Assembly (NCBI RefSeq): GCF_038002605.1
Contig: NZ_JBBOCT010000001.1
Location: 2,356,001 to 2,420,000, forward strand
Direction: 5' to 3'
Length of the DNA stretch: 64,000 nt
Source: Bacillus sp. FSL K6-3431
GTDB lineage: Bacteria; Bacillota; Bacilli; Bacillales; Bacillaceae_C
The position numbers and the translations under genes are program-made. Below, piece by piece: positions 51,959 through 62,200 of the stretch; within the stretch, counting starts at the first letter, position 1, and every line of letters starts with the position of its first letter. The notes below the pieces were generated by a model. The model was not told where the DNA came from and did no database searches. It worked only from the letters and a program-made list of their open reading frames with translations.

Positions 51959-53476
51959 TTAGGCAAAACTTTGTCTCGTTGGGATCGGTTTTTCTAATTC
52001 ACCGTAGATATCCACTAACTTTTGAAACATCTTACATTTAATCTCTGCATAGTCCTTTTTGTTATACAAATTAACAAATTCATTTGGATCCTCCTCAAGA
52101 TCGTAAAGTTCACCTTCACCCCGATCAAGATAATAATTTAGCTTATATCGATTTGTCACAAGTGTTTTTACATAAAAGCTAGGTTCTGCACGATTTTCCA
52201 CTAAACACCAATCTCGTGTAGCTTGATCAGGTTGATACATCGTATTTAATTGACTAGTTCCCTGCATGGAAGGACATTTATCTATTCCGGCAGCCTCTAG
52301 AAATGTTGGTGCTAAATCCACTAAACTCATAAGCGAAGTTGTCCTTCTGCCTTCCGGAAGCTCGCCTTTCCAACGAACAAGAAACGGAACACGTAAAATA
52401 TCATCATAGTGTATCGGCCCTTTCAGCCAAAAGCCATGATTACCAGCGTAATCACCGTGATCAGAAGTAAAAACAATTAATGTGTCTTCGGCCAAGCCTA
52501 ACTCATCTAACCTATCTAAAATACGTCCAATATGGTGATCTATAAGGCTGATCATCCCATAATAAGATGCAAGCCATTTTCTGGCTCTATCGTAACCGAG
52601 CTTTTTATTCGTATGACCTAAACACTGAACTCCCCCCGTATTATGGCCCGGATCAGATGTAACATCAATATCAAGCTCATTCATCCGATCTTCTAATAAG
52701 CATTGATGAATAAGTGGCTTATCAGCCATTTCCCCCTCTTTTTCAATAAACGGAGGCATTTGATCGGGATCATACATACTATTCCATGGTTCTGGACATA
52801 AAAAGGCATTATGCGGATCTTGAAAACTACACCAAGCTAAAAACGGCTTATCTTCCTCTCTGTTTTCGATAAAATCCATCGTCTGATTTGCTGTCCAACG
52901 AGTGTAGTGATATTCCTCCGGTAAACCCCAAGAACCTTCGCGATGCCCACCACTAGGTCCAAAATACTTCGAAGGATCAATTCCCTGTTCGACTAACCAC
53001 GTCCCATAATGCATACCATGGGAAGAGTCTTCATCGGAATGTCCGTGAACCATTGCAACTTTTTCAAATCCGTAGTATGGACCTTGCCACTCCTTCCAAA
53101 AGTCACGATCATGTATATGTGGCGGAGCTTCAAAACTACCTTCTTTTAGTACAGGCTTAAAATGGGCTTTTCCAAACAATCCTGTCGTATACCCATGTTC
53201 CGTCATTAAATGACCCATAGTTGTTCTGTTTTCATCTAATTCCACACCTATATTCCAGCATTTATGTCTCGATGGGTATTCCCCTGTAATAATAGAGGAA
53301 CGACTTGGAGAACAAACCGGGCTTGCCACATATGCCCTCTCAAAAGCAACCCCTTCCTCCACCAATCGGTCCAAATTCGGAGTATGTATTGTTTCGTTTC
53401 CTAATCCATGAATGGTGTTCCAATGTTGTTGATCTGTTGAAATTAACAGAATGTTAGGCTGTTTTCTTTTTCCCAC
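51959..53476 (-). CDS. Sulfatase (S1 family, Cys-type)
   Basis: 505 residues. NILLISTDQQHWNTIHGLGN at the start gives metal ligands, and SPVCSPSRSSIITG carries the C-x-P-S-R signature in which Cys55 must be changed to formylglycine. Late metal site VFTSDHGDYAGNHGFW. No signal peptide, so a cytoplasmic enzyme for imported sulfated sugars. It needs a formylglycine-generating enzyme encoded elsewhere. Start is GTG with TGGAGG upstream. Divergent from an AraC regulator, and followed by the GH43-LamG gene. Choline- or phosphonate-type relatives exist, but the setting favours a carbohydrate sulfatase. Confidence 0.92.
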   Translation of the reverse strand: MGKRKQPNILLISTDQQHWNTIHGLGNETIHTPNLDRLVEEGVAFERAYVASPVCSPSRSSIITGEYPSRHKCWNIGVELDENRTTMGHLMTEHGYTTGLFGKAHFKPVLKEGSFEAPPHIHDRDFWKEWQGPYYGFEKVAMVHGHSDEDSSHGMHYGTWLVEQGIDPSKYFGPSGGHREGSWGLPEEYHYTRWTANQTMDFIENREEDKPFLAWCSFQDPHNAFLCPEPWNSMYDPDQMPPFIEKEGEMADKPLIHQCLLEDRMNELDIDVTSDPGHNTGGVQCLGHTNKKLGYDRARKWLASYYGMISLIDHHIGRILDRLDELGLAEDTLIVFTSDHGDYAGNHGFWLKGPIHYDDILRVPFLVRWKGELPEGRRTTSLMSLVDLAPTFLEAAGIDKCPSMQGTSQLNTMYQPDQATRDWCLVENRAEPSFYVKTLVTNRYKLNYYLDRGEGELYDLEEDPNEFVNLYNKKDYAEIKCKMFQKLVDIYGELEKPIPTRQSFA

Positions 53477-53621
53477 TTGCTAGACCTCCAGTTGTCACAA
53501 TATAATAAGTATAAAAATAGACCTTGGTTTCTACCATAGCCAAGATCCATGAAATTCTAAATGTTATATTGTTAGATTAATGGATAACAATTTGTTAGAT
53601 TCCTGAAGGGAGGAGTTATAT

Positions 53622-54467
53622 TTGAAGGAATTTTCCCATGAACATGCAGAACATTGGTTTCATAACCCAACCCCTATCGAAAAGGCGGGTGGACTTTGGC
53701 CCATTAGGGCGGGGCAGAACAAAGCCAAGTCAAATTACAGGATGGGGCCGCGTATAATCACATATTACAGCCTACATTTTATATTGGCTGGCGAGGGATC
53801 ATTCAGTCAAAATGAAACAATTAAAGAAATTCAGCAAGGAGATATATTTTGCTTACTTCCTAACCAAACACATCAATATTCATCTAATCCTGACCACCCA
53901 CTTCGAATGTTCTGGTTGGCCTTTGATGGAAGACAAGCAAATCCACTTCTTAAACGGATTGGGATAACGAACTATTCCACTCATGTAAAAGGTATCCTGA
54001 GTGAGGAAATTACTGGAATTTTAAGTGAACTTGCTACACATTTTAAAAAGGACGATGAAGATGATGACTTATTTGGCTTGAGTATCATGTATAAACTATT
54101 TCACAGCCTTTCTGTTCAATCAAAACAAAAGGACCTTACACCTACACCCCCTAGAAATTGGCTTCAAAAAAGCCAGGAATATATGAATATGCACTTTGCG
54201 GAGAATGTTTCCGTAAAAGATGTAGCAAAATACGTTGGGATTCACCGCTCCTACTTTACCGATTCGTTTGTAAATGAGGTCGGAGTAACACCAGGTAAAT
54301 ATCTGTTATCCTTAAAAATGAACAGAGCATTAGAATTGATTTCAGAGAAAGCGCATACTATAACTGAAATAGCACTCTCGCTTGGTTATTCAGATCTTTA
54401 CTCCTTTTCTCGGGCTTTTAAAAATTATTATGACGTTTCACCAAACCAATACCTTGCAAATAAATAA
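53622..54467 (+). CDS. AraC-family regulator next to the sulfatase
   Basis: 281 residues with TTG start seven bases after AGGGAGGAG. N-terminal AraC-type cupin (YYSLHFILAGEGSFSQ; GDIFCLLPNQTHQY), C-terminal two helix-turn-helix motifs (VSVKDVAKYVGIHRSYFTDS; ITEIALSLGYSDLYSFSRAF). It is divergent from the sulfatase and GH43-LamG genes with 145 bases between, so it most likely regulates them. Confidence 0.92.
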   Translation: MKEFSHEHAEHWFHNPTPIEKAGGLWPIRAGQNKAKSNYRMGPRIITYYSLHFILAGEGSFSQNETIKEIQQGDIFCLLPNQTHQYSSNPDHPLRMFWLAFDGRQANPLLKRIGITNYSTHVKGILSEEITGILSELATHFKKDDEDDDLFGLSIMYKLFHSLSVQSKQKDLTPTPPRNWLQKSQEYMNMHFAENVSVKDVAKYVGIHRSYFTDSFVNEVGVTPGKYLLSLKMNRALELISEKAHTITEIALSLGYSDLYSFSRAFKNYYDVSPNQYLANK

Positions 54468-54510
54468 GTGTCCATAAATAAGGAGGGCCATAATCCTTTT
54501 GAAACTAATG

Positions 54511-54565
54511 GTATACCTAAGAACTCCCCATGCTAAAAATACCTGCACGGGGAGTTCTTAGATAC
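54511..54565. terminator. Bidirectional terminator after the AraC gene
   Basis: CTAAGAACTCCCC pairs with GGGGAGTTCTTAG (13 perfect pairs), extended by GTAT/ATAC, followed by CCTTTTATT. Confidence 0.85.
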
Positions 54566-54603
54566 TCCTTTTATTATTAATATATCCGCTGTTAGCTTTG
54601 CTT

Positions 54604-55314
54604 TTACTCGTAGTGACTCATATTAAAATTTTTGAACTTTTCAAGTTCGTCTGTGGTACATAATACAGAAGGATAACTAGCCATTCTGTTCATTTGTTCT
54701 TCAGAATTTACCGTCCAGGCAATAAGTGTAATATCATTCTCTTTGCATATTTGTACGTACTCTTCCGTTATAAATGATACCTCTACAGCCAAATATTTCG
54801 CACCTATTTCCTTCATATATGGAAAAACGGCAGGTGTCGCTCCACTTATTATCAAACCAATTTCAATATCTTTGGAGAGTTCTCGGAATCGACCTATGGC
54901 ATAATGATCAAAACTACTAACATAAACTTGATCCATCATATCCACTTTTTCAATCAATTCTAAAACAGTTGCCTCCATTCCCGGATAAAGATATCCTTGT
55001 TGTTTTAATTCAATATTAACGGTCATTTTGCCTTTCATAAGCTGCAATGTTTCTTCCAATGTGGGAATAGTTTCTCCTCCTTGAACACGAAAGGATTTTA
55101 ATTCATTCAATGTATAATCTTTAATTTGCCCCTGTTCTCCGGTCATCCGTTCAAGCTTAGCATCATGCATAATTACCGGAATACCATCTTTACTTAAATG
55201 GACATCAATTTCCAAAACCTTAAAACCTAGGTCATAAGCTGCTTGAAAGGAAGATAACGTGTTTTCTGGATATTTCACCGGATATCCTCGGTGTGCAATT
55301 CCTCTATATTTCAT
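54604..55314 (-). CDS. Glycerophosphodiester phosphodiesterase (GlpQ/UgpQ-like)
   Basis: About 236 residues. IAHRGYPVKYPENTLSSF holds the catalytic His-Arg and first metal Glu; EIDVHLSKDGIPVIMHD holds the second His and metal ligands; VNIELKQQG and LIAWTVNSEEQMNRM complete the barrel. It cleaves glycerophosphodiesters to glycerol 3-phosphate and an alcohol. I chose the ATG at 55314 by family length; the frame stays open to an in-frame ATG at 55383. It is the last gene behind an Lpl-type importer, an unusual partner. No signal peptide. Confidence 0.9.
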   Translation of the reverse strand: MKYRGIAHRGYPVKYPENTLSSFQAAYDLGFKVLEIDVHLSKDGIPVIMHDAKLERMTGEQGQIKDYTLNELKSFRVQGGETIPTLEETLQLMKGKMTVNIELKQQGYLYPGMEATVLELIEKVDMMDQVYVSSFDHYAIGRFRELSKDIEIGLIISGATPAVFPYMKEIGAKYLAVEVSFITEEYVQICKENDITLIAWTVNSEEQMNRMASYPSVLCTTDELEKFKNFNMSHYE

Positions 55315-55431
55315 TTCTATCACTCTCTCTGTCATATTTTTAATACATTCTAAATCCAAGAAAATCATCGAATTGGTAATCAATGCCCTGCCCTTCGTTT
55401 CGATTAAAGAACTCTAGCTTTTTAGCTACAA

Positions 55432-56328
55432 TCATCCTTTTATAGAACCGATCATAACCCCTTTAACAAAGTGCTTTTGTACAAATGGATACAAAACAAT
55501 AACTGGCAAACTAGCAATTACAATAACCGCATACTTCATACTTTCAGCCAACATTACCTGATTCACCATCTCAAAGTCCATAACAGCATTTTCCATAGCA
55601 GACTGATTTTGAATGAGTATTTCCCTTAAAATAATTTGAAGGGGATATAAATGATCACGATCTAAATAAATTAAGGCGTCAAAATAGGAATTCCAGTGAC
55701 CTACAGCGTAAAACAGAACCATCACGGCAATAATTGGCTTTGATAAAGGTAGAATAATCTTCAGAAACAGTTTAAAATCACCACAGCCATCTATTAAAGC
55801 CGCTTCTTGCAATTCCCAAGGAATACTGCTTTGGAAAAATGTTCGCATAACAATCACATTATAGGTTGCTATCGCATTTGGAATTACCATAGCCCAAATA
55901 GTGTCAATCATCTCCAGGTTTTGTACAATTAGGTAGGTCGGAATGATTCCTCCCTGAAAGAACATTGTAAAAACAATAATCAACATAAAGATGTTTCTTC
56001 CCGGCAAATCCTTTCTTGACAACGGATATGCAAGTAAAGTGGTTAATATTAGATTAATAAATGTTCCTAATACTGTATATACAACTGTGTTTTTATAGCT
56101 GTTCCAAATCCGTCCGTCCTGAAATACCTGTGCATAAGCATCGAATGTAAGCCCTTTCGGATATAACCACACCTCTCCATTGAGGATCATATTGGGATCA
56201 CTTAACGATGCACTTACAACAAAAATGAGTGGATACAAAACAATGACAATAATCATAATCGCAATGGTGTAAATGACAATATTAAAAACCTTGTCTTCGG
56301 AGAATTTCTGGTTAATCTTTGTAATCAT
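55432..56328 (-). CDS. ABC permease, LplC/YtcP type
   Basis: About 298 residues, six predicted helices, EAA loop QEAALIDGCGDFKLFLKIIL, family tail FVQKHFVKGVMIGSIKG. Second permease of this importer. ATG at 56328 follows GGGGGTGAG; an in-frame GTG at 56340 overlaps that site. The broken permease tail at 49164 is its closest relative in the window. Confidence 0.93.
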   Translation of the reverse strand: MITKINQKFSEDKVFNIVIYTIAIMIIVIVLYPLIFVVSASLSDPNMILNGEVWLYPKGLTFDAYAQVFQDGRIWNSYKNTVVYTVLGTFINLILTTLLAYPLSRKDLPGRNIFMLIIVFTMFFQGGIIPTYLIVQNLEMIDTIWAMVIPNAIATYNVIVMRTFFQSSIPWELQEAALIDGCGDFKLFLKIILPLSKPIIAVMVLFYAVGHWNSYFDALIYLDRDHLYPLQIILREILIQNQSAMENAVMDFEMVNQVMLAESMKYAVIVIASLPVIVLYPFVQKHFVKGVMIGSIKG

Positions 56329-56350
56329 ACTCACCCCCACTATATCTTTC

Positions 56351-57319
56351 TTACCATAAGCTCGTCTCAGCTTTTTTCTTTCCTAGCTGATTAATCAATA
56401 TCAACAATATAAAATTAATCACAGCATTAAATAGGCCAATCGCAGTTGTATAACTGTAGTCACCATCTAAAATACCCTTTCGATAGGTAAAGGTTGCAAT
56501 AACATCGCTGGAAGACATATTCAAATCATTTTGCATCAATAATATTTTTTGAAAGCCAATGTCCATAAAATGACCAATATCCAAAATCAAAAGAATGATA
56601 ATTGTAGGTAAAATAGCTGGAATTGAAACATGTATAACCCTTTGCAAACGGCTGGCACCATCAACTCTAGCTGCTTCGTACAATTGTGGGTCCACACCGC
56701 TCAATGCAGCAATATAAATAATGGACTGCCATCCCATATCGGTCCATATGTTTGAACTGATAAAAAGAAATTTAAACCATTCAGGTTTTTGCATGAACGG
56801 TACCGGGTCAATACCTAAATGACTTAGCGCAATATTAACAATCCCATTCTCTGGATCCAAAAATAGGCTTAACATCCCTACAACCACTACTACTGAAATA
56901 AAATGAGGAATGTAGGTGATATTTTGAAGCGTTTTTTTAAATTTGTTCATTCTAATTTCATTGACTAACAAAGCTAATAGAATTGGGATTGGAAAGCCAA
57001 TAATCAAGGAAAACATTTGGATTGTAACTGTATTTTTTATTAGTCTCCAAAAATAATAGGAAGAAAAAAACCGCTTAAAGTGCTCGAGCCCAACCCATTC
57101 GCTCCCCCAAAATCCACTTATGGGTAAATATTCTTTAAACGCAATCTGCAGTCCATACATGGGGCCGTACGTAAAAATAACATACCAAGCCATGGGTAAT
57201 AAAAGCATTAAATATAATTCATATCGCTTCAAAATTTGCTTCCAAAGCTTCTTTTTTGGATTCAGAACTGGAACCGTCTTTTTTGATTTTCGATGAGCAA
57301 GTTCAGGTTTAAGGTTCAT
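56351..57319 (-). CDS. ABC permease, LplB type
   Basis: About 322 residues, six predicted helices after a basic N-terminus, YGPMYGLQIAFKEY near the first helix and EAA loop EAARVDGASRLQRVIHVSIP. ATG at 57319 with TGGAGGCG upstream. It pairs with the LplC-type permease downstream and the binding protein upstream. Confidence 0.93.
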   Translation of the reverse strand: MNLKPELAHRKSKKTVPVLNPKKKLWKQILKRYELYLMLLLPMAWYVIFTYGPMYGLQIAFKEYLPISGFWGSEWVGLEHFKRFFSSYYFWRLIKNTVTIQMFSLIIGFPIPILLALLVNEIRMNKFKKTLQNITYIPHFISVVVVVGMLSLFLDPENGIVNIALSHLGIDPVPFMQKPEWFKFLFISSNIWTDMGWQSIIYIAALSGVDPQLYEAARVDGASRLQRVIHVSIPAILPTIIILLILDIGHFMDIGFQKILLMQNDLNMSSSDVIATFTYRKGILDGDYSYTTAIGLFNAVINFILLILINQLGKKKAETSLW

Positions 57320-57381
57320 TCGCTCGCCTCCATATAAATAAGGGGGGAGCAAATCTACTGATTTGCCCAGTCCCTTAATGT

Positions 57382-58935
57382 TTATTTAAATTGTTTATCA
57401 TATGCTTCCTGATAAATTTCTTCAAGTTTGTCTAGGCCTATATCATTTACCGTTGATACATATTGATCCCAGGAATCAAAACTAAGGTCCCCTGTGATGA
57501 ATTTTGCCCTACTTTCATTGGTATACGTGTCAAGATCATCTCGTATGTCATATATCTCTTTCGACACATCCTCTTCAAACATTGGTGCTGGATACACACT
57601 CTCCAAAACATACGGCTCCATCTTTGAAGCGGCTTCAGCATCTACCGGCGTATTTACCGCTCCTGCAGTTTTGAGCGTTGAATATTGTGGCGTACCACCT
57701 CCTGGTCCTGGAAATGCAGAGCCAGTGCCTTTGGGCAAATTACGAATTTCGTCTGTATACCCTGGTACACCGTCTTCATCATATTCAAATGTCTTTCCTT
57801 CCTCGCCATATGCGAAAAACATGGATCCCTCATCCCCGTCGTAAAGGTAATCTAACCAGCGAATAGACGCTTCCGGATGTTCATTTGAAGCAGAAATTGC
57901 AAATGCTCCTGTATCGCGAGCAATGGGACTAGAAATATATCCTTGATCCCCATCTGGGCCTTTAACAGGCGCTATCCCTTTATATTGATCAGCAACCTGC
58001 GGAAAAGCGTCAGCTGCTTGATTGGTAAACAAGCCAAGTTCACCTGATTGCATCTGGGCAATGTATTCAGCATATTCTTGGTCCATAACTTTATGGCCAA
58101 TTAAACCTTCTTCATAGAGTTTGTTCAAATACATTAACAATTGTTTATACTTATCATCCTTTAACCAAATATGAACCTTGTCATTGTCAATATTGATACT
58201 ATAGCCCATTTGCCGATATAGTCCCCATGACCCGCTAAGCGCATTAACAAGGTCTTGTACACTACTCGTTAGAAATGGTGTCCGATCGGGATACTTATCC
58301 TTAAACGCTTTTAGCAAGTTATATAGATCATCCGTTGTTTCAGGTTCATCCATATTGGCATCTTCAAGCATCTTCTTATTCATCCATAACTTATTAGTTC
58401 TTTGTACCAAAGGTTCAATAACACTTGACATTCCATAAATGTGACCATCCGGTGAGGTTACCCCTTTTTCCACCTCCGGATACTTATCAAAAATGGATTG
58501 AATGTTTGGTGCATACTTGTTAATTAATCCTTCCAATGGAACTAACGCTCCACTACTGCCATATTTCATTAAATTGTCATTGGAAATATACGCCTTATAA
58601 AATATGTCTGGCAGATCCTTTTTACCGAATACTAAATTTTTCTTCTCATCAAATCCCTCATTCGGTACATCACTATATTCAAACTTGATATTGGTCTTTT
58701 TTTCATACTCCTGAAACATAAACATTTCTTTATATGGCCCATTTGCGGCAGATCTGGCTGCAAACATTGTTAATGTAATAGGCTCATCGACAATTGGTAA
58801 ACCTTCCTCATTAAAATCAGTTGGCGGGTCTTCCTTCGCAGGATCGGCCTGATTTGAACTTCCTTTTGAACTACAACCTGAAAAGACTACACATGCTGAT
58901 ACAATCAATAGTAGGAATAAAACACTTTTCTTCAA
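57382..58935 (-). CDS. Extracellular binding lipoprotein, LplA type
   Basis: 517 residues. TTG start with GGGGGAATC upstream; lipobox VVFSGC with Cys21 lipidated. The mature protein (ITLTMFAARSAANGPYKEM; SPDGHIYGMSSV; NALSGSWGLYRQMG) belongs to the large LplA-like solute-binding proteins. First gene of the operon binding protein, LplB, LplC, glycerophosphodiesterase. It probably takes up products of the giant GH43 enzyme upstream. Confidence 0.92.
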   Translation of the reverse strand: MKKSVLFLLLIVSACVVFSGCSSKGSSNQADPAKEDPPTDFNEEGLPIVDEPITLTMFAARSAANGPYKEMFMFQEYEKKTNIKFEYSDVPNEGFDEKKNLVFGKKDLPDIFYKAYISNDNLMKYGSSGALVPLEGLINKYAPNIQSIFDKYPEVEKGVTSPDGHIYGMSSVIEPLVQRTNKLWMNKKMLEDANMDEPETTDDLYNLLKAFKDKYPDRTPFLTSSVQDLVNALSGSWGLYRQMGYSINIDNDKVHIWLKDDKYKQLLMYLNKLYEEGLIGHKVMDQEYAEYIAQMQSGELGLFTNQAADAFPQVADQYKGIAPVKGPDGDQGYISSPIARDTGAFAISASNEHPEASIRWLDYLYDGDEGSMFFAYGEEGKTFEYDEDGVPGYTDEIRNLPKGTGSAFPGPGGGTPQYSTLKTAGAVNTPVDAEAASKMEPYVLESVYPAPMFEEDVSKEIYDIRDDLDTYTNESRAKFITGDLSFDSWDQYVSTVNDIGLDKLEEIYQEAYDKQFK

Positions 58936-59263
58936 AACCGATTCCCCCTTTATTTATTTCATTACAATAGAACTCATTCACGAAAAGGCTTTCAATAGAA
59001 ATTTGTTTCCTTTATCAAGACACAGAAATCACCTTTTTAAGATAAACCCTCCCTCCTGGATTCGTCCTTTTTGTTGTCTTTTCAAGAAAAAATCCTTGAT
59101 CCACCACCTTTGCGTTCATGATAGTGCTTTCATAGTGAATGGCGAAAAAAAACATTCTTTAGTATCAGTAGGCTTCCTCCCGTGGTCTTTAATCACCTCC
59201 TCAACGGTCCGAAGAACACCCACAGGATGCCCTCGGGAAGGACAGATTTCTTCGATACTCCTT
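58936..59263 (-). other. Intergenic with an unexplained coding-like fragment
   Basis: 328 bases. On the minus strand 59087-59230 reads EEICPSRGHPVGVLRTVEEV then FFSPFTMKALS and a stop, with protein-like composition but no start. I do not recognise it; it may be the tail of a deleted gene. The rest should hold the promoter of the binding-protein operon, though I see no clear boxes. Confidence 0.35.
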
Positions 59264-62200
59264 TTATTTGCCTTCCCATTTCTCGATAAGCAAGTTCGTC
59301 GCTACCGTCAGAATCCCGTACAGCTCTTTAGAGATCAGCTCATTTTCTAGCTGATAATCAAGTAATTGCTTGAAACTTTCCATATGTTTGCTTACTTTCC
59401 CAGCTGCACCTTTTTTCTCAAATTGACCTACTGCTGTTAAATGGATCTTAAGAGATTGATATTCCTTTTCAGATAAATCCTTCTGACGCTCCTTAAGGAT
59501 TGACAACATATCATTTGTACTTGGCTCAAGTGGCATCACAAAAATATTATCGTATTTTGTATCACTGAAAAAACTTCGGACACCAACCTTACCATGTATA
59601 AACGCGGTAGGACTATGATCATCATAATCAATTTTTGGCTTGTCCATGTCCCCGACATAAATCTTTATATTTGTTCCTTTCACAACCACTTTAATATGTT
59701 GCCATTCATCTATTGGATCATCTAATTTTGCTCCGGCCAGGTAACTCCAATCGTAGTTAAACTTGCCGAGATGAACTCCGTCCTCATTGACATATGCCGT
59801 ATACCCTTGCAACATGTCGCCATTATTGTGGTTCAGTTCTTTTCCATGGGCGGGGTTATTTACCCTGAATAGGATACCGCCATCCCCTTTTCCATCCACA
59901 ACCTGGACATCTGCTTCAATGATATAATTATGCCAAGCACTATCGCCGGTCACTGACTTTCCAAATGTTCCGGCCCCAGAACGATAGAATCCTTCTTGGT
60001 CCATTTCTTGATACTGATCTTGTTTAATAAAACTGAAATGATGAAAATCAAAATCACCCTTCACCGTTTCTACTTTGATCGTATGTTTTCCGCTAGGTAA
60101 TGAAATGTTTTCTTTTATCACGCTAGACCAATTATCCAACTCACCTGTTTGCGGAATGTCAATCACTCCCGTGAGATCTATTTCATCATCTAACCACAAT
60201 CTCACTTGACTACCTTGTATATTAGTCGCAACACTCATATCCAATACGTATTTACCACCGGTGGCAATATCAACATTGTATTTATACCATTCACCTGGTT
60301 GATTCCATCCAATGTTAAACGTACCATCAGGATGGTTGCGAATATCAACGCCATCATAACGATATTTACGCCCGATATTTCCCGCGGTTTTATCATGATA
60401 TGCGATACCTTCGCCACCAAGCATGTAATCTACTGCCATAACTTTCCCCGGCAAGAGGTGAACACTATCAAATGTATGGAAAATCATTTTTGCAAAAGAT
60501 AATGCACCATCGATCACTTCAATTTTTAGAGTATGTTTTCCTTGCGGTAAGCCTAAATCGGATATGGAAATATTTTCCCAATTCTTACTTCCATCTGTAA
60601 CCGGAATATTAACAACTCCTGTTAAATCTGTCCCATCATTTAATGATATTCTTATTTTTGTATTTTCATAAGAATTGTTGGCAATGAAATCAAGTCCATA
60701 TTTTCTCGATTCGGATATATTTACATTATATTTTATCCATTCTCCTTTTTCTAAACTGGTGATGGCGTACCCACCTTCTGGATCAAGTTTAATATCTACT
60801 CCATCTTTTCTAAATTCCTCATCGGTATTTGAATCAGTGTGAACATGATAAGCGGTACCTTCACCACCGAGATTATAATCTTCTGCTTCAATTGTTCCAG
60901 GGATTGTTTTGTGTATATCAAAGGATCTGAAATGAAATTTAGAGATATCAAATTCCCCTTTCACAATTTCAATCTTTAACGTATGTTCTCCTTTTGGTAA
61001 TTGTATACTTTCGACTATTAGCCTCTGCCAATTATTCCAATCATCCGTCGTGGGAACATCAACTATACCTGTTAAATCGATGTCATCATCCAACCAAAAT
61101 CGTACTTTTGCATCTTGGAAAGTCGTGCCGTATTCCATTTCCAGATTGTAGATTCCTTCCTCTTTAATATCAACATTATACTTTAACCATTCCCCGGTTT
61201 GATTCCATCCGACCGCTGTCCCGCCCCCTGGCTTATCGCGAATATCAACAGCATCATCTCGTAACACACCCCCGATATTTTTTGGAGTAGTATCATGATA
61301 GGCAACACCTTCTCCACCAGTGATGTAATAGGCTGCTTCGATGTCTCCAGGGATCGGTTTATATCCATCAAATACACTTTCGGAGTCAAGATTTGTATCT
61401 ACCTTCCAAATTCCTTCATATCGATCCCATTTAGAGTCAGAACCATCATTAAAATCTTCAAAAAGAAGCGGTACATCTTTATACTTACTCACTTCAAAAC
61501 TAGCGAAAGATAATGAGCCTTGAACGACCTCTACTTTCATTTTGTGTTTTCCTTTTGGCAAAGAGACATTATCTATAATAAAGTTTTGCCATTGACCATC
61601 AGTATTTGGAACATCGACGATACCAGTAAAATCAGTCTTGCCATCAGCCCATAATCGCACTTTTGCTCCATTTTTTCCTGTAGCCACTCTTAAGTTAATA
61701 CTATATTTACCTTTCTCTTTTGTATTGACGTTATATTGAAGCCATTCTTTTTTCGCTAGCTGGACACTATACCCACCTTCAGGATTTGGCTGGATATCAA
61801 CTTCGTCCTTCCGATACGTATGATTCAATTCACCATCGGAAATGTGATAGCCGATACCATCCCCTCCTGAGTTATAATGAACAGCTTCTATTTTACCTGG
61901 CAAAGGTTTGTGGAAATCAAATACATTACTTCCATTTACTTTATTGCTTGTTGCGATATAACCAAAAGAGGCATGTACATCGCTTGTCGTGTATCCAATC
62001 TTCCCACCATTTAAAGAATCAACATCCCTTGTTTGCTTTTGCATTCCATCTACAAAAATAGTAAACTTGGAATCTGCCTTTTCAACTCTGATTTGATGTA
62101 ACTGTTTATAATCAAAATCAGCAGGAAGTGCCGATTTCTCCCATTCTTGTTTCACACCATCAACAACGAAATTTGTTTCTAGTTGATTTTCATTTGAACT

